A DNA stretch of 64,000 nucleotides from Stutzerimonas stutzeri (GCF_000219605.1 NC_015740.1:2232001-2296000); one strand, 5' to 3'; numbered from the stretch's first letter, positions 45,794-56,220 are shown. The notes: a model not told the origin generated them from the letters alone. Numbers and translations are program-made.

Positions 45794-46444
45794 TTACCAG
45801 TTCTTCAACGCTTCGGTCGCCGCTGCGTTCAACGGTCTGGCCGGCAGGCCGGTCGGTGCAAGCTCCACCGCATAGCTGGCGCCATCGGCAATCGGCATGT
45901 AATCGACACGCAATACCTGCGCCTCGACCAGGTACATGTCGCGCTGCCCCAGCTGCAGCGACTGCCAGATATCCATGCCCAAGGGCTTCTCGCTCAACAC
46001 GACGCGGCCATGCCGGGCCAGGTTCTGCTGCTCGACGGCAAGGTAACGCCCGGAGAGCCGCTCCAGGCGATAGCCCGACTCCAGCCCGATCAGCTCGGCG
46101 AGGCTCTTCCAGCGCAACAGGTTCAGGTCGAGTTGCCAGAGATCACCTTCCAGCATCACCGTTCGGGTTTCCTTCCCCTGCTCCAGCGTCACCTCGTAAC
46201 GCTGTGCGCCCTGCGCCTGGAACGTCAGCGTGACCAGGGGCTTCTGCTCAGGGGGAAGCGCTGTGTAGGTGCTGATGTCATAGCCGATCAAGGCGATCAG
46301 ACCGGCCAGCGCCAGCACGAAAAAACCACAGGTGCCGCGCAACCAGCCCATGAACCAGTGGCCCCCCAGCAGCAAGCGCAGCGCGACCAGCAGCACGATC
46401 AACGCCAGCAGAGCGACGACGATCGCAAGCCCGAGATATTGCAT
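45794..46444 (-). CDS. Conserved membrane-anchored protein of unknown function
   Basis: The 216-residue protein has two N-terminal hydrophobic helices (residues about 3-24, and 38-58, FFVLALAGLIALIGYDIS). A soluble beta-rich domain follows, with TLFPEQKPLVTLTFQAQGAQ-like strands, LEGDLWQLDLNLLRWKSLAELIGLESGYRLERLSGRY and a conserved GLPARPLN end. I recall relatives annotated as cation/multidrug efflux pump proteins in Pseudomonas, but nothing here resembles a transporter. The ATG at 46444 (MQYLGLAIVV) was preferred over an upstream TTG. It is convergent with the SDR and divergent from the TSUP permease. Confidence 0.78.
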   Translation of the reverse strand: MQYLGLAIVVALLALIVLLVALRLLLGGHWFMGWLRGTCGFFVLALAGLIALIGYDISTYTALPPEQKPLVTLTFQAQGAQRYEVTLEQGKETRTVMLEGDLWQLDLNLLRWKSLAELIGLESGYRLERLSGRYLAVEQQNLARHGRVVLSEKPLGMDIWQSLQLGQRDMYLVEAQVLRVDYMPIADGASYAVELAPTGLPARPLNAAATEALKNW

Positions 46445-46638
46445 AACCAAGCGTCCTTTTCATTGGGTGCGACATTATCCGCAGGGGCCGTCAGCGCAGC
46501 CAGCACCGAGCTGGGATGCCGATCACGAGCCGGCGTTCTTGTTCGAGCGTAGAGCGACGTCGATCATATGGGCGCAGCCCTTTCACCCGGTCGGTGGCGG
46601 CATTATCCTCCGCAGTCCCTCAACCCACCGAGATTCGC

Positions 46639-47424
46639 ATGCCCTTCGCCCTCGAGCTGGCGCTGGACCCGTCCACGCTGGCGATCCTGTTTGCCGTCGC
46701 CTTTACTGCCGGCTTTATCGATGCCATTGCCGGTGGCGGCGGGCTGTTGACCATCCCGGCCCTGCTGACCGCCGGCCTACCGCCTCATCTCGTGTTGGGC
46801 ACGAACAAGCTGTCCGCCACCTTCGGCTCGGCGACCGCCAGCTACACCTTCTACCGGCGGCGCCTGTTCGAACCAGTCGTATGGAGGCGTGCGCTGATCG
46901 GTACCGCCATCGGTGCGGCCGTGGGCGCACTGCTGGCGCAATTCATGCCGGCAAGCTGGCTCAATCAGCTGCTGCCGCTGGTGGTGTCCGCCTGCGGCAT
47001 CTATCTGCTGTTCAGCAAAGTGCCGGCGAAGGCTGCCGGTGAAGCAGCGGAAATCGGTCGTCGACGGCAGTGGCCGCAGAGCCTGTCGCTCGGCTTCTAC
47101 GATGGCGTCGCTGGGCCCGGGACGGGCGCTTTCTGGACCGTCAGCAGCATGCTGCTCTATCCCCTCGACCTGTTACGGGCCAGCGGGGTGGCGCGAACGA
47201 TGAACTTCGTCAGCAACGCCGTGGCGCTGGCGGTGTTCATCGTGGGTGGGCATGTCGCCTGGGTACTGGGGATCGGCATGGGGCTGGCGCTGATGACAGG
47301 CGCCTACTTCGGCGCACGCACGGCCATCGGCGGCGGCTCGCGCTTCATCCGGCCGGTGTTCATCCTCGTGGTACTGGCGATGAGCCTTCGCCTAGCCTGG
47401 CAGCACTGGTTCGGGGCGGCCTAG
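46639..47424 (+). CDS. TSUP-family (TauE/SafE/YfcA-like) permease
   Basis: The 261-residue protein has about eight helices and the TSUP signature near the N-terminus: [53 protein letters not shown]. The second repeat has [27 protein letters not shown] members move sulfite, sulfonates or other anions, and YfcA is the closest named relative by pattern. The substrate is unknown; cysI is 7 kb away, so no functional link follows. The ATG at 46639 was chosen on homology, because longer frames reach into the intergenic region. The 3' end overlaps convergent nudC by 33 bp. Confidence 0.88.
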   Translation: MPFALELALDPSTLAILFAVAFTAGFIDAIAGGGGLLTIPALLTAGLPPHLVLGTNKLSATFGSATASYTFYRRRLFEPVVWRRALIGTAIGAAVGALLAQFMPASWLNQLLPLVVSACGIYLLFSKVPAKAAGEAAEIGRRRQWPQSLSLGFYDGVAGPGTGAFWTVSSMLLYPLDLLRASGVARTMNFVSNAVALAVFIVGGHVAWVLGIGMGLALMTGAYFGARTAIGGGSRFIRPVFILVVLAMSLRLAWQHWFGAA

Positions 47425-48222
47425 CCGACGCGCCAGGTACAGCTCGATCAGATAGCGAGCGATTGACTGGCGCGCGGGCAACGCCGGCAGGTTGTCGATG
47501 TGAAACCAGCGAGCATCCTCGATCTCCTCGGGCTGCGGGACGATCTCGCCGCCGGCATATTCGGCGTGGAACCCGAGCATGAGGGAGTGGGGAAACGGCC
47601 AGCCCTGGCTGGCGATGTATTGCGGCGGATGGATATCCACCCCGACCTCTTCACGCACTTCGCGCGCCACGCATTGCTCCACCGACTCACCCGGCTCCAC
47701 GTAGCCGGCCAGCGTGCTGTAGACGCCAGGTGCAAAGCGAGGTGAACGCGCCAGCAGCAACTCGTCACCGCGGGTGACCAGGACGATCATGCTGGGCGAA
47801 AGCCGCGGATAGTGCTGAACACCACAGGCAGGACAGTACATGGCGCGCTCACCGGCTCGCGCCTGCATCGGCGAACCGCAGCTACCGCAGAAGCGGTGCT
47901 GGCTGACCCAGGTGCCGATCTGCGTGGCGTAGCCGAGCAGGCGAAACAGGTCCGGGTCAACCTGCTGCATGAACTGACGCAGCCCCTGCCAGCGCGCACC
48001 AGGCACATCGGCGGGGACATCCAGTTCGAAGAGAAAGACCGGCTCGCCATCGAAATGCCCCAGCCCCTGCTCGCTGAGCAGCGGCAGCTCCAGACGCTTG
48101 AGCCAGTCCCGCGGAAACAGAACACCGCTGTCGTCGACCAGAAACTGTTGCCGGCAATGCACCACTGCCCAGCCCCCCGCCAGCGAGGGGTCGAGCAGCG
48201 CCGCTTGCCAGCGCAGGCTCAT
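47392..48222 (-). CDS. nudC: NADH pyrophosphatase / RNA-decapping Nudix hydrolase NudC
   Basis: The 276-residue protein has an N-terminal domain, a zinc knuckle (FCGSCGSPM ... YCPACG, four cysteines) and a C-terminal Nudix box [22 protein letters not shown]. It ends with the [18 protein letters not shown] motif specific to NudC. It hydrolyses NADH and removes NAD caps from RNA 5' ends. Length matches the family (about 257-280). Its start overlaps the fimL stop by 1 bp (TGATG), so these two are translationally coupled. It is convergent with the TSUP gene. Confidence 0.95.
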   Translation of the reverse strand: MSLRWQAALLDPSLAGGWAVVHCRQQFLVDDSGVLFPRDWLKRLELPLLSEQGLGHFDGEPVFLFELDVPADVPGARWQGLRQFMQQVDPDLFRLLGYATQIGTWVSQHRFCGSCGSPMQARAGERAMYCPACGVQHYPRLSPSMIVLVTRGDELLLARSPRFAPGVYSTLAGYVEPGESVEQCVAREVREEVGVDIHPPQYIASQGWPFPHSLMLGFHAEYAGGEIVPQPEEIEDARWFHIDNLPALPARQSIARYLIELYLARRLGRPEPVLPG

Positions 48223-49904
48223 CAGGCGGCGACCGGCATGCCCAGCGCGCGCACGCTCTCGCTGGCGAGATCGAGCACGCTGAGCCGCGAATCGTCGCGC
48301 CGCAGGATCGCGCCGCCCTCGAGGTAGTACTCGAGGCTGGTCAGGGCGTCGGCAAGCGTCTCGAGCAGCTGCTCGGGCGGCATCTGATTCGACTCGAGCA
48401 TGTGCTTCTGGATGAAATCGGCACAGGCTCCGATCAGCTCGGCAGCACGCTCCTGCTCGAGGAAGCGCAAGCCGCCGCGAACAGCCTGCAGGCTGAACGG
48501 CACGTTGGCCAGATGCAGCTTCTCGCCGTTGGACTCGAGATAGGCGGTGATGGCGCGCTTGGCCAGCGCAAGCCCGGCGGTCGCCTCGTCGATCACCACG
48601 ATGCAGGCTTCGGTCAGCTGGTGGTTGGCGAAGGCTTCGGCCTCCATGCCCGGACGGGCGACCTGAGGTTTGCTATCGCGCCGATCGCCACGTTCCAGGC
48701 TGGCGACCATGCTCTCGACATAGAGCACCGCATCGGCCAGGCGCAGGATGGCCTGCGGCTCGGGAGCCTGTTCCAGGCTCCAGCCGGACACATCGCCCAA
48801 CTGCGCCTGCAACGTGCTCGCAGCCGAGGACAGCCCTACCATCCCCAGGGTTTTGGCCATCTTGCCGAGCAGGTTATGCAGGTTCGAATAGGCTTCCGCC
48901 TGGGCGGTACCGCGCTCGATCAGGTCGAGCAGGTCCTTCAGGCTGGCCAGCTCTTCGCGAATCGCCGAGGACAGCGAACGCATGACGGCCTGGCCGGGAC
49001 CGGCCAGGCGCTGGGATTCATCTTCCAGCAGGTGATCGGTAAAGGGCAGCGGGCTCAGCGAGAACACCTGCCTGACCTGGCTGGCAATCGGACCTTTGCT
49101 GTCCGCCAGTGCGACGACGTATAGCAATTCCTTGAGCAGGCTACGCGGCGCTTCGTATGTCGGGTTGCCGAGCACCTGCTTGAGCTCCCTGTCGAGCCGC
49201 GAGAACAGTTGCTTGCGCGATCTACGTGGCAACAGCTGGCCATCGAGCTGCGATTCGATGGCCGCACTGCCGATCCAGCACAGGCGGCCGGCCGGTGAGT
49301 CGATGAACAGATGATCGAGTCGCGTCAGCGCCCGCCCCATCAGTTTCAGGCTGGCCGGCAGGTTTTCTTCCCGGATGAAGCCGAGCAAGCCCACCTGGTA
49401 CATCTGCCGCAGCCTGCGCGCTTCAGCTGCCGGAGCAGCGCCCGGTCGAACCGGCGTGTCGAGCGCAGGCCGGGCATGATCGAGACGAACACTGAAGAAG
49501 AAGCTTTCCGGCAGCGGCGGCTGCGCGCAGGCCTGGCGCAATGCATTGATCGCCGGCAGCAACAGCTCCGGGATTTCCTGGCGGCTGGCATCGACGCTTT
49601 CCAGGTAGCGGCGCAGCACATAGAGCGCGTTGCTCAGCGCGGCCAGCTGCCCGTCGCGATCCTCGCCCGCACCGACGGGAATATCGGTGGCCAGCTGGAG
49701 GATTTCCTGGGCGAGCAGTTCGGCACCGGTCAGTTCGATCAGATTGAGCGTGCCGCGGACCTGTTTGAGGTTCTCGACGGCCTGCTGCAGAAGACCGCCG
49801 TTGTTGCGATCGATGATGAAATGCTCAAGGCTCTGCTCGGCCTCTTCCATAGTGGCGAACAGCTCATCCCGGACCAGACCGAGTGATGTAGCTCCAGTAA
49901 CCAT
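48222..49904 (-). CDS. fimL: FimL, ChpA-N-terminus-like regulator of twitching motility and cAMP signalling
   Basis: The 560-residue helical protein begins [68 protein letters not shown], the pattern of degenerate histidine-phosphotransfer repeats in the N-terminal part of ChpA. No intact Hpt HxxKG motif and no CheA kinase core is present. I identify it as FimL, which in P. aeruginosa supports PilJ-Chp-CyaB cAMP output and type IV pili; public annotations sometimes call it 'ferrous iron transporter B', which the sequence does not support. The ATG at 49904 has GGGAGG upstream. The gene order enoyl-CoA hydratase-fimL-nudC agrees with that in P. aeruginosa. Confidence 0.88.
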   Translation of the reverse strand: MVTGATSLGLVRDELFATMEEAEQSLEHFIIDRNNGGLLQQAVENLKQVRGTLNLIELTGAELLAQEILQLATDIPVGAGEDRDGQLAALSNALYVLRRYLESVDASRQEIPELLLPAINALRQACAQPPLPESFFFSVRLDHARPALDTPVRPGAAPAAEARRLRQMYQVGLLGFIREENLPASLKLMGRALTRLDHLFIDSPAGRLCWIGSAAIESQLDGQLLPRRSRKQLFSRLDRELKQVLGNPTYEAPRSLLKELLYVVALADSKGPIASQVRQVFSLSPLPFTDHLLEDESQRLAGPGQAVMRSLSSAIREELASLKDLLDLIERGTAQAEAYSNLHNLLGKMAKTLGMVGLSSAASTLQAQLGDVSGWSLEQAPEPQAILRLADAVLYVESMVASLERGDRRDSKPQVARPGMEAEAFANHQLTEACIVVIDEATAGLALAKRAITAYLESNGEKLHLANVPFSLQAVRGGLRFLEQERAAELIGACADFIQKHMLESNQMPPEQLLETLADALTSLEYYLEGGAILRRDDSRLSVLDLASESVRALGMPVAA

Positions 49905-49941
49905 GCCTAGTGCGCCTCCCGCGCAAACGTGTGATGGCGCA

Positions 49942-50754
49942 TCAGTCGGCAAAGTCCGGCTTCTGTTTGCTCATGTGAGCGGCGATGGCAACCTTGATAT
50001 CGGCCGACTGCAGCATGGCCGCATTCCAGGTGGCGATGTATTCGAGACCATCGTCGACGCGGTGGTCGCGCATGTAGCGGATCATTTCCTTGGTGCCACG
50101 GATGGCGATCGGTGACTTGCTGGCGATGTCGCGGGCCAGCTCCAGCACACCCTCCATCAGCGCCTGCTGATCGGCGTAGGTGCGATTGACCAGACCGATG
50201 CTGCGCGCCTCATCACCGCGGATGGTGCGGCCGGTGAAGGCCAGCTCGCGCATCATGCCGTCGCCGATGATACGTGGCAGGCGCTGCAGTGTACCGACAT
50301 CGGCGGCCATGCCCATGTCGATCTCCTTGATCGAGAACTTCGCATCCACCGTGCTGTAACGCATGTCGCACGCCGAGATGAGATCGATGGCGCCCCCCAG
50401 GCAATAGCCCTGGATCGCAGCGAGGACAGGCTTGCGGCAGTTGTCGACCGCGTTGAACGAAGCCTGCAACGACAGGATCTTGCGCCGCAGCTGCTCGGCA
50501 TTGCGCCCGACATCGCTACCCAGCTGGCTACCCACCGAGGCCAGCAGCTGAAGGTCGATGCCTGATGAGAAATGCTCCCCGGCCCCGCTGAGGACCACTA
50601 CACGCACGTCATCCGTGGCATCGACCCAATTGAAGATATCGATGATTTCCGTCCAGAACGCGGCATCCATCGCATTGATCTTCTCGGGTCGGTTGATCAC
50701 GACTCGGGCAATCTTGTCTGCCAACTCTACGCGGAAGGCTTTGTATTCGGTCAC
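49942..50754 (-). CDS. Enoyl-CoA hydratase/isomerase family protein (dienoyl-CoA isomerase-like)
   Basis: The 270-residue crotonase-fold enzyme has the oxyanion-hole strand VVVLSGAGEHFSSGIDLQLLASVGSQ and a second motif, KPVLAAIQGYCLGGAIDLISACDMRYSTVDAKFSIKEIDMGMAADVGTLQRLPRIIG. The pattern GID rather than GGD at the oxyanion hole and the DMG/D residues point to the delta3,5-delta2,4-dienoyl-CoA isomerase (ECH1-like) branch. It would help beta-oxidation of unsaturated fatty acids with odd-position double bonds. It lies 37 bp upstream of fimL on the same strand. The start at 50754 fits MTEYKAFRVELADKIARVVI. Confidence 0.9.
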   Translation of the reverse strand: MTEYKAFRVELADKIARVVINRPEKINAMDAAFWTEIIDIFNWVDATDDVRVVVLSGAGEHFSSGIDLQLLASVGSQLGSDVGRNAEQLRRKILSLQASFNAVDNCRKPVLAAIQGYCLGGAIDLISACDMRYSTVDAKFSIKEIDMGMAADVGTLQRLPRIIGDGMMRELAFTGRTIRGDEARSIGLVNRTYADQQALMEGVLELARDIASKSPIAIRGTKEMIRYMRDHRVDDGLEYIATWNAAMLQSADIKVAIAAHMSKQKPDFAD

Positions 50755-50931
50755 GCTATCATCCTCGACAGCAAGCGCATGGGAACGTCGTGACGGGAGC
50801 AGCCCGGGACGACGGTGGGCAACTATAACAACTGGTACCAGCCCGAGTGTATGCCGATGCAGACGATGTGATACAGACCACGCCGCCGGACGGCCCGTTC
50901 GTGCCGATGTAGAGCCTCGAAGCCACGACCA
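50755..50931 (-). other. Intergenic region between ldcA and the enoyl-CoA hydratase gene
   Basis: A 177-bp region with no convincing ORF, hairpin or operator. It presumably holds the ldcA terminator or read-through plus the promoter of the enoyl-CoA hydratase-fimL-nudC operon. Confidence 0.3.
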
Positions 50932-53184
50932 TCACCCCTGGCGGATGCAATCGACGGTGTATGCGCTGCCATTGGTGGTGACCTCGTGTTGCAAGCCATG
51001 GACGTCCGCATCGAAGCCCGGGAAGCGCTCGGCGAAGTCCCGGGCGAAACGAAGGTAATCGAGAATCGAGCGAGTCTCGCCGGTGAAACGCTCGCCCGGC
51101 ATGATCAGCGGGATGCCCGGCGGATACGGCACCAGCATCACCGCTGCTACGCGCCCTTCCAGCTCATCGATCGGAACTGCCTCGACCTCGCCGCGAACCA
51201 GCGCATCATAGGCCTGCGCCGGGGTCATGGCCGGCTCCGGCAGCGCCGTGTACATCCGCCGCATCGCCCGCGCCGTTGCGTTCTCGCAATAACAGGCATG
51301 CAGTGCATCGCACAGGTCGCGCAGCCCCATGCCGGCATAGGTGGCAGCGCCGCTGCGGGCAACCGACGGCAGCGCTTCGATCAGCGGGATGTTGGCGTCG
51401 TAATGGCGTTTGAATTCCAGCAACTCGGTCAGCAGCGTGCTCCACTTGCCCTTGGTGATGCCCATGGAGAACAGCACGAGCATCGAGTACAGACCGGTCT
51501 TCTCCACCACCAAGCCACGCTCCCAGAGGAACTTGCTGACCACCGCCGCCGGGATGCCACTTTCGCCCAGCGCACCGGACGCGGTGAGGCCCGGCGTCAC
51601 CAGCGTGACCTTGATCGGATCGAGCAGCACATAGTCGTCGGCAACATCGCCGAAACCATGCCAGTCGGCGGTGGGCTCCAGCAGCCAGTCCCGCGTCACC
51701 AGCTCATCGGCGCCGTCAACCCGCGGCGGCTGCCAGATACTGAACCACCAGTCGTCCGGATCGATGTGCTGACGCAGGTTGGCCAGCGCCCGCCGGAAGC
51801 TCAGGGCCTCATCGAAGGTCTCTTGGATCAGCGAGCGACCCGCCGGCCCTTCCATCATTGCCGAGGCCACATCGAGCGACGCCAGGATGCCGTACTGCGG
51901 CGAGGTGGAGATATGCATCATGAAGGCTTCGTTGAAGCGGTCACGGTCCAGCTGCCGGGTCTGGCTGTCGAGTACGTGGATCATCGAGGCCTGGCTGAAG
52001 GCGGCCAGCAGCTTGTGCGTGGAATGGGTGGTGAATACCAGCGGCCCCTGTTCACGGGTATCCATGCCGTAACGGCCATCGTAGAACTCGTGAAATGCCG
52101 CGTAGGCGTACCAGGCCTCGTCGAAATGCAGCACCTCGACGTTGTCGGCCAGGGTGCGCTTGATCAGGTTGGCGTTGTAGCACAGGCCGTCGTAGGTGGA
52201 ATTCGTGACCACCGCCAGCTTGACCTTCGGCGGGCGCCCGCGCGCCAGCGGGTTGGCGGCGATCTTCGCCTGGATCGACTCGCGGGTGAACTCCTCCAGC
52301 GGAATGGGTCCGATGATGCCCAGTTCGTTGCGTGCGGGGCTCATGTACAGCGGTATCGCACCGGTCATGATGATCGCGTGGAGGATCGACTTGTGACAGT
52401 TGCGATCGACCAGTACTAGGTCGCCACGCGCCACCATCGAATGCCAGACGATCTTGTTTGCCGTCGAGGTGCCGTTGATCACGAAGAAGGTATGATCCGC
52501 GCCGAAATTGCGCGCGGCACGGGCTTCCGCGGCGGCCACCGGCCCGGTGTGATCGAGCAGCGAACCGAGCTCCGGCACCGATACGGAGAGATCCGAGCGC
52601 AGCGTGTTCTCGCCGAAGAACTGATGGAACGCCTGGCCGACCGGACTCTTGCGATAGGCGACCCCCCCGCCGTGGCCCGGCGTGTGCCAGGAGTAATTGG
52701 ACTCGCCGGTGTGCTGCACCAGGGCTCGGAAGAACGGCGGCAGCAGGTCCTCGAGGTAGTTGCGCGCCGCCCGAGCGACCTGCCGAGCCAGAAACGGCAC
52801 AGTGTCCTCGTAGAGGTAAAGCAGCCCGCGCAGCTCGTTGAGATCGGCCATGGCCTCGGCGGGCGCATTTTCGATCGTCACCTGCTCGCCCAGGGCGAAG
52901 ATCGGCAGACGCGGCGCGCGGCGTCGGGCGACACGAATCAGTTCGACGACATCATGCAGCAGCCGCTGATTGTCACCGGCGCCTTCGGCGGCCACCAGGA
53001 TGCAGGCCAGTCCGTGGTGGGTCGACGCCACGATGCGCCCCTCGCTGGAGCTCGCTGTGGGCAGGATATTGAAACCGTCACGCTCCAGCTCCGAGGCGAT
53101 GCCTCGCACGCGTTCGCCAGCAACGGTGTCGGCCTTGATGTCGCGATGGACGATGAGGATCGGGAATTTCAGGTCTTTATACAT
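50932..53184 (-). CDS. ldcA: Lysine decarboxylase LdcA (Orn/Lys/Arg decarboxylase family)
   Basis: This 750-residue PLP enzyme makes cadaverine from lysine. A response-regulator-like wing domain opens it (residues 1-130, MYKDLKFPILIVHRDIKADT). The fold-type I core follows, with the SNYSWHTPGHGGGVAY motif, FDEAWYAYAAFHEFYDG, and the PLP-binding K391 in TTHSTHKLLAAFSQASMIHV. A C-terminal domain ends it. The length is almost exactly that of P. aeruginosa LdcA (751), where the gene is under ArgR control in arginine and lysine catabolism. The neighbouring antiporter gene that I would expect is not present here. The next gene upstream, dnaQ, is 94 bp away on the same strand. Confidence 0.94.
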   Translation of the reverse strand: MYKDLKFPILIVHRDIKADTVAGERVRGIASELERDGFNILPTASSSEGRIVASTHHGLACILVAAEGAGDNQRLLHDVVELIRVARRRAPRLPIFALGEQVTIENAPAEAMADLNELRGLLYLYEDTVPFLARQVARAARNYLEDLLPPFFRALVQHTGESNYSWHTPGHGGGVAYRKSPVGQAFHQFFGENTLRSDLSVSVPELGSLLDHTGPVAAAEARAARNFGADHTFFVINGTSTANKIVWHSMVARGDLVLVDRNCHKSILHAIIMTGAIPLYMSPARNELGIIGPIPLEEFTRESIQAKIAANPLARGRPPKVKLAVVTNSTYDGLCYNANLIKRTLADNVEVLHFDEAWYAYAAFHEFYDGRYGMDTREQGPLVFTTHSTHKLLAAFSQASMIHVLDSQTRQLDRDRFNEAFMMHISTSPQYGILASLDVASAMMEGPAGRSLIQETFDEALSFRRALANLRQHIDPDDWWFSIWQPPRVDGADELVTRDWLLEPTADWHGFGDVADDYVLLDPIKVTLVTPGLTASGALGESGIPAAVVSKFLWERGLVVEKTGLYSMLVLFSMGITKGKWSTLLTELLEFKRHYDANIPLIEALPSVARSGAATYAGMGLRDLCDALHACYCENATARAMRRMYTALPEPAMTPAQAYDALVRGEVEAVPIDELEGRVAAVMLVPYPPGIPLIMPGERFTGETRSILDYLRFARDFAERFPGFDADVHGLQHEVTTNGSAYTVDCIRQG

Positions 53185-53278
53185 GCGCGCTCTCTGCGGA
53201 CGGTCTTCCTACAGGGTAGAAGTGTCCGCAGCAAAGGAACAGCGCATTAGGAACCGGACGGATGCCGCGTGAAGACGA

Positions 53279-54004
53279 TCAGCCTTCCAGCTGCATCCAC
53301 AGCGGCGCGGCACCGGCGGCCTTCTCGATTGCCGCCATACGCGCCATGTGCGCAGCCAGTTCCTCATCGCTGGCGCGCAGCACGGCGGTGCGCGGCCGAT
53401 CAGCCGCCAGGCGGCGGATCGGGCTGGGCTGCGGTCGCCCGCCATCGGAGCTTTCGCCATCGCCGGCCAGGGACAGATTCGTCTGCCCACCGGTCATGGT
53501 CAGCCAGACATCGGCGAGAATCTCGGCGTCGAGCAATGCGCCGTGCAGGTCGCGCCCGGAGTTGTCCACACCGTAGCGCTTGCAAAGGGCGTCAAGGCTG
53601 TTGCGCTGCCCCGGGTGACGCTCACGCGCCATCAGCAGCGTATCGAGCACCGTGCAGTGGTCGGTGATTTCGGCACGATCCTGCTGGCCCAGCAGGGCGA
53701 ACTCGTTGTTGATGAAGCCAAGGTCGAACGCCGCATTGTGGATGACCAGCTGCGCGTCCTTGATGAACTCGAAAAACTCGTCGGCAATATCACGAAAACG
53801 CGGCTTGTCGACGAGGAATTCATTGGTGATGCCGTGAACCGCGATCGCCCCTTCATCAACCTCACGATCGGGCTGCAGATAGACATGGTAGTGACGCCCG
53901 GTCAGGCGGCGACCGATGACCTCGACACAACCGATCTCGATGATCCGGTGGCCATCGGTGACTGGCATACCCGTGGTTTCGGTATCGAGTACTACGCTGC
54001 GCAT
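53279..54004 (-). CDS. dnaQ: DNA polymerase III epsilon subunit (proofreading exonuclease)
   Basis: The 241-residue protein begins MRSVVLDTETTGMPVTDGHRIIEIG, with the DxE exonuclease I motif (D7, E9). Later come NAAFDLGFINNEF (ExoII) and the ExoIII H..D motif in HGALLDAEILADVWLTMTGGQTNL. It proofreads replication errors in the polymerase III core. The C-terminal tail that binds the alpha subunit is longer than the catalytic domain (about residues 185-241). The ATG at 54004 was chosen because family members begin just before the DTETTG motif; the open frame to 54286 runs through rnhA. It lies 14 bp after rnhA on the same strand. Confidence 0.96.
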   Translation of the reverse strand: MRSVVLDTETTGMPVTDGHRIIEIGCVEVIGRRLTGRHYHVYLQPDREVDEGAIAVHGITNEFLVDKPRFRDIADEFFEFIKDAQLVIHNAAFDLGFINNEFALLGQQDRAEITDHCTVLDTLLMARERHPGQRNSLDALCKRYGVDNSGRDLHGALLDAEILADVWLTMTGGQTNLSLAGDGESSDGGRPQPSPIRRLAADRPRTAVLRASDEELAAHMARMAAIEKAAGAAPLWMQLEG

Positions 54005-54018
54005 GTCGTTTCGCTCAC

Positions 54019-54474
54019 TTACACAATGGGTTGTCGTTTGGCCTGAACCACGCCACGGTTGGCCAGCAGGTCGGCCTGCTCGTTGCCTGGGTGCCCGGTA
54101 TGTCCGCGGACCCACTGCCAGCTCACTTCGTGACGATTGACCTGCTCGTCGAGCTGCTGCCAGAGGTCGGCATTCTTCACCGGCTGCTTGCTCGCCGTCT
54201 TCCAGCCGCGCTTCTTCCAGTTCGGCATCCAGTCGTTGATACCCTGCATGACGTATTGCGAATCCGTCACCAGCTGCACCTTGCATGGACGTTTCAGCTC
54301 GGCGAGCGCGCGAATGGCGGCCATGAGCTCCATGCGATTGTTGGTGGTGTCCGGCTCGCCGCCCCAGAGCTCGCGCTTTACGCCCTTATATATAAGCAGC
54401 GCTCCCCAGCCACCGGGACCAGGATTGCCCTTGCAGGCGCCATCGGTATAAATCTCGACCCAATCGTCGCTCAT
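54019..54474 (-). CDS. rnhA: Ribonuclease HI
   Basis: The 151-residue enzyme cleaves the RNA of RNA-DNA hybrids. The catalytic pattern is complete: [15 protein letters not shown] (first Asp), [12 protein letters not shown] (Glu), [14 protein letters not shown] (second Asp) and the C-terminal His-containing [18 protein letters not shown] (third Asp). Length matches E. coli RnhA (155). The start is [12 protein letters not shown] at 54474. It lies between a methyltransferase gene and dnaQ on the same strand, and the close spacing suggests one operon, a common arrangement in gammaproteobacteria. Confidence 0.97.
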   Translation of the reverse strand: MSDDWVEIYTDGACKGNPGPGGWGALLIYKGVKRELWGGEPDTTNNRMELMAAIRALAELKRPCKVQLVTDSQYVMQGINDWMPNWKKRGWKTASKQPVKNADLWQQLDEQVNRHEVSWQWVRGHTGHPGNEQADLLANRGVVQAKRQPIV

Positions 54475-54508
54475 GTGGATTGCTTACTCGTTTTGACGGC
54501 GATGGCCT

Positions 54509-55279
54509 TCACGGCAACCGGTGGTGCTCGGCATCGCGGCGGCTGATCTTGGCTACCGGCATCGGCAGCAGCTTGCCCATCCGCTCGCGACGCTCCTGGC
54601 GCAACGGCCGCAGACCGATCATCAGCTTGCGCGCCACCAACAGGTAGAAGCCTCCGGTCGGTGCCTGCAGCTGCTGCCCAATGGACTCCAGACGCGACAA
54701 TCGCGCCTGCCAGTCGCTCGAAGAAAGCGGCGGACAATAGCATCCGAAGCGGCGTTTCTCCAGCGCGAATCCCAGCAGGTTCAGCCAGTCGCCGACCCGC
54801 GACGGACGGATGCAACGGGCCTGACGAAAGCCCTCCCGCGACACCAGATGGCGCAGCCCCCAGGCGCTCCAGGGATTGATGCCGACGATCAACAGATGCC
54901 CGCCGGGGCGCACACCGCGTGCCGCTTCGCGCAGCAGGCCGTGTGGCGAGAGGCTGAAATCCAGCGCGTGCTGCAGGACGACCACGTCGGCGGCATGCTC
55001 GCCGAGCGGCCAGGCCTGTTCCTCGCAGTGGATTTCCACGCCCGGCAGAGGCGCACCAAGGCGAACGCTCCGCTTGATGTTCTGCGGCTGCACCGGTTCC
55101 CCGGCAAACGGCCCGTTGTGCACCAGATAGCTGCCGAAGCATCGGGCCAGCTCATCGGTCAGGATCTGCTTCTCCTGCGCAAGCAGCTGCTGGCCCAAGG
55201 GGCCGGCGAACCAGTCGGACGCCTGGCTGATCATGGACAGCCAATGGTCGCTGGCGTGGTTGGACGGTCGCTCGTTCAT
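54509..55279 (-). CDS. Class I SAM-dependent methyltransferase (YafS-like)
   Basis: The 256-residue protein has the methyltransferase core: [51 protein letters not shown], corresponding to motifs II-IV of the UbiE/COQ5-type fold. Motif I is degenerate because the region [16 protein letters not shown] lacks the usual GxGxG, though the protein could still bind SAM. It is the YafS-type protein located beside rnhA-dnaQ in many gammaproteobacteria; its substrate is unknown. The lysine/arginine-rich C-terminus ([20 protein letters not shown]) is notable. It is divergent from gloB. Confidence 0.88.
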   Translation of the reverse strand: MNERPSNHASDHWLSMISQASDWFAGPLGQQLLAQEKQILTDELARCFGSYLVHNGPFAGEPVQPQNIKRSVRLGAPLPGVEIHCEEQAWPLGEHAADVVVLQHALDFSLSPHGLLREAARGVRPGGHLLIVGINPWSAWGLRHLVSREGFRQARCIRPSRVGDWLNLLGFALEKRRFGCYCPPLSSSDWQARLSRLESIGQQLQAPTGGFYLLVARKLMIGLRPLRQERRERMGKLLPMPVAKISRRDAEHHRLP

Positions 55280-55440
55280 CGCTCGGCTCCGTTCGCCCGA
55301 GGATTCGCCGGGCGCTGGGTTCGATCAGGTTCAACGCTTCCATGGGACTGCCAGAGCCCGCTCCCGTTTCCGGCGCGGGTTGCAGCCTGGCGGGAACAGC
55401 CCCTAGGATGCGCCTTTGTGATCCGCTTGGCGACCCATCC
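55280..55440. other. Intergenic region between the methyltransferase gene and gloB
   Basis: A 161-bp region of G+C-rich, weakly structured sequence. CCTAGGATGCGCC near 55402-55415 looks like a pseudomonad -10 for gloB. I examined the minus strand for a thiamine-pyrophosphate riboswitch and rejected it. Confidence 0.3.
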
Positions 55441-56220
55441 ATGTTCAAGATCGAAGCCCTGCCCGCCTTCACCGACAACTATATCTGGCTGCTCCAGGAC
55501 GACGCTGCCCGGCGTTGCGTGGCGGTCGATCCCGGTGACGCAGCGCCCGTGCTGAACTGGCTGTCGGCACATCCCGGCTGGCAGCTGAGCGACATTCTGG
55601 TGACGCACCACCATCACGACCATGTCGGTGGCGTCGAGCGGCTCAAGGCACAGACCGGCGCCCGCGTCTACGGGCCTGCCGCCGAGAAGATCCCCGCGCG
55701 TGACGAGGCGCTGAGCGACGGCCAACGGATCGAGGTGCTCGGCAAGCGCCTGCAGATCATCGCCGTCCCAGGGCACACCCTCGGACATATCGCCTACTTT
55801 CACGCTGACCCAGACCAGCCATGGCTGCTCAGTGGCGACACGCTGTTCGCAGCCGGTTGTGGACGCCTTTTCGAAGGCACGCCCGAGCAGATGTTCGAGT
55901 CGCTCACCCGCCTGGCCAGCGCCCCCGACCACACGCTGGTCTATTGCACGCATGAGTACACGCTGAGCAATCTGCGTTTCGCCCAGGCGGTTGAGCCACA
56001 CAACGCCGACATCGCTGCGCGCATCGGCGAAGTAACCCAGCTGCGCGAGGCAGGTCGATTCAGCCTGCCCAGCCGACTGGACATCGAGCGCAAGACCAAC
56101 CCGTTTCTGCGCAGCGAGGTCGAAGCGGTACGGCAGGCGGCGAGCCAGCATTGCGGCAGTCCGCTGGCGACCAACGTCGCGGTTTTCGCGGCTTTGCGTG
56201 CCTGGAAGGATCGTTTCTGA
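55441..56220 (+). CDS. gloB: Hydroxyacylglutathione hydrolase (glyoxalase II)
   Basis: The 259-residue metallo-beta-lactamase-fold enzyme has binuclear metal motif [10 protein letters not shown], then [12 protein letters not shown], a [16 protein letters not shown] motif and [13 protein letters not shown]. It hydrolyses S-lactoylglutathione to lactate and glutathione, completing methylglyoxal detoxification. Length and C-terminal HxxK/R segment fit ([18 protein letters not shown]). The ATG at 55441 gives [18 protein letters not shown], the family start. It is followed after 100 bp by mltD, with its own strong promoter between. Confidence 0.97.
   Translation: MFKIEALPAFTDNYIWLLQDDAARRCVAVDPGDAAPVLNWLSAHPGWQLSDILVTHHHHDHVGGVERLKAQTGARVYGPAAEKIPARDEALSDGQRIEVLGKRLQIIAVPGHTLGHIAYFHADPDQPWLLSGDTLFAAGCGRLFEGTPEQMFESLTRLASAPDHTLVYCTHEYTLSNLRFAQAVEPHNADIAARIGEVTQLREAGRFSLPSRLDIERKTNPFLRSEVEAVRQAASQHCGSPLATNVAVFAALRAWKDRF

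Noticed and set aside
55280..55440. Minus-strand sequence reminiscent of the thiamine-pyrophosphate riboswitch (a GAACCTGAT motif)
   Set aside because: The matching CTGAGA half and the GGxxCC helix pairs are absent, and neither flanking gene is a thiamine gene.
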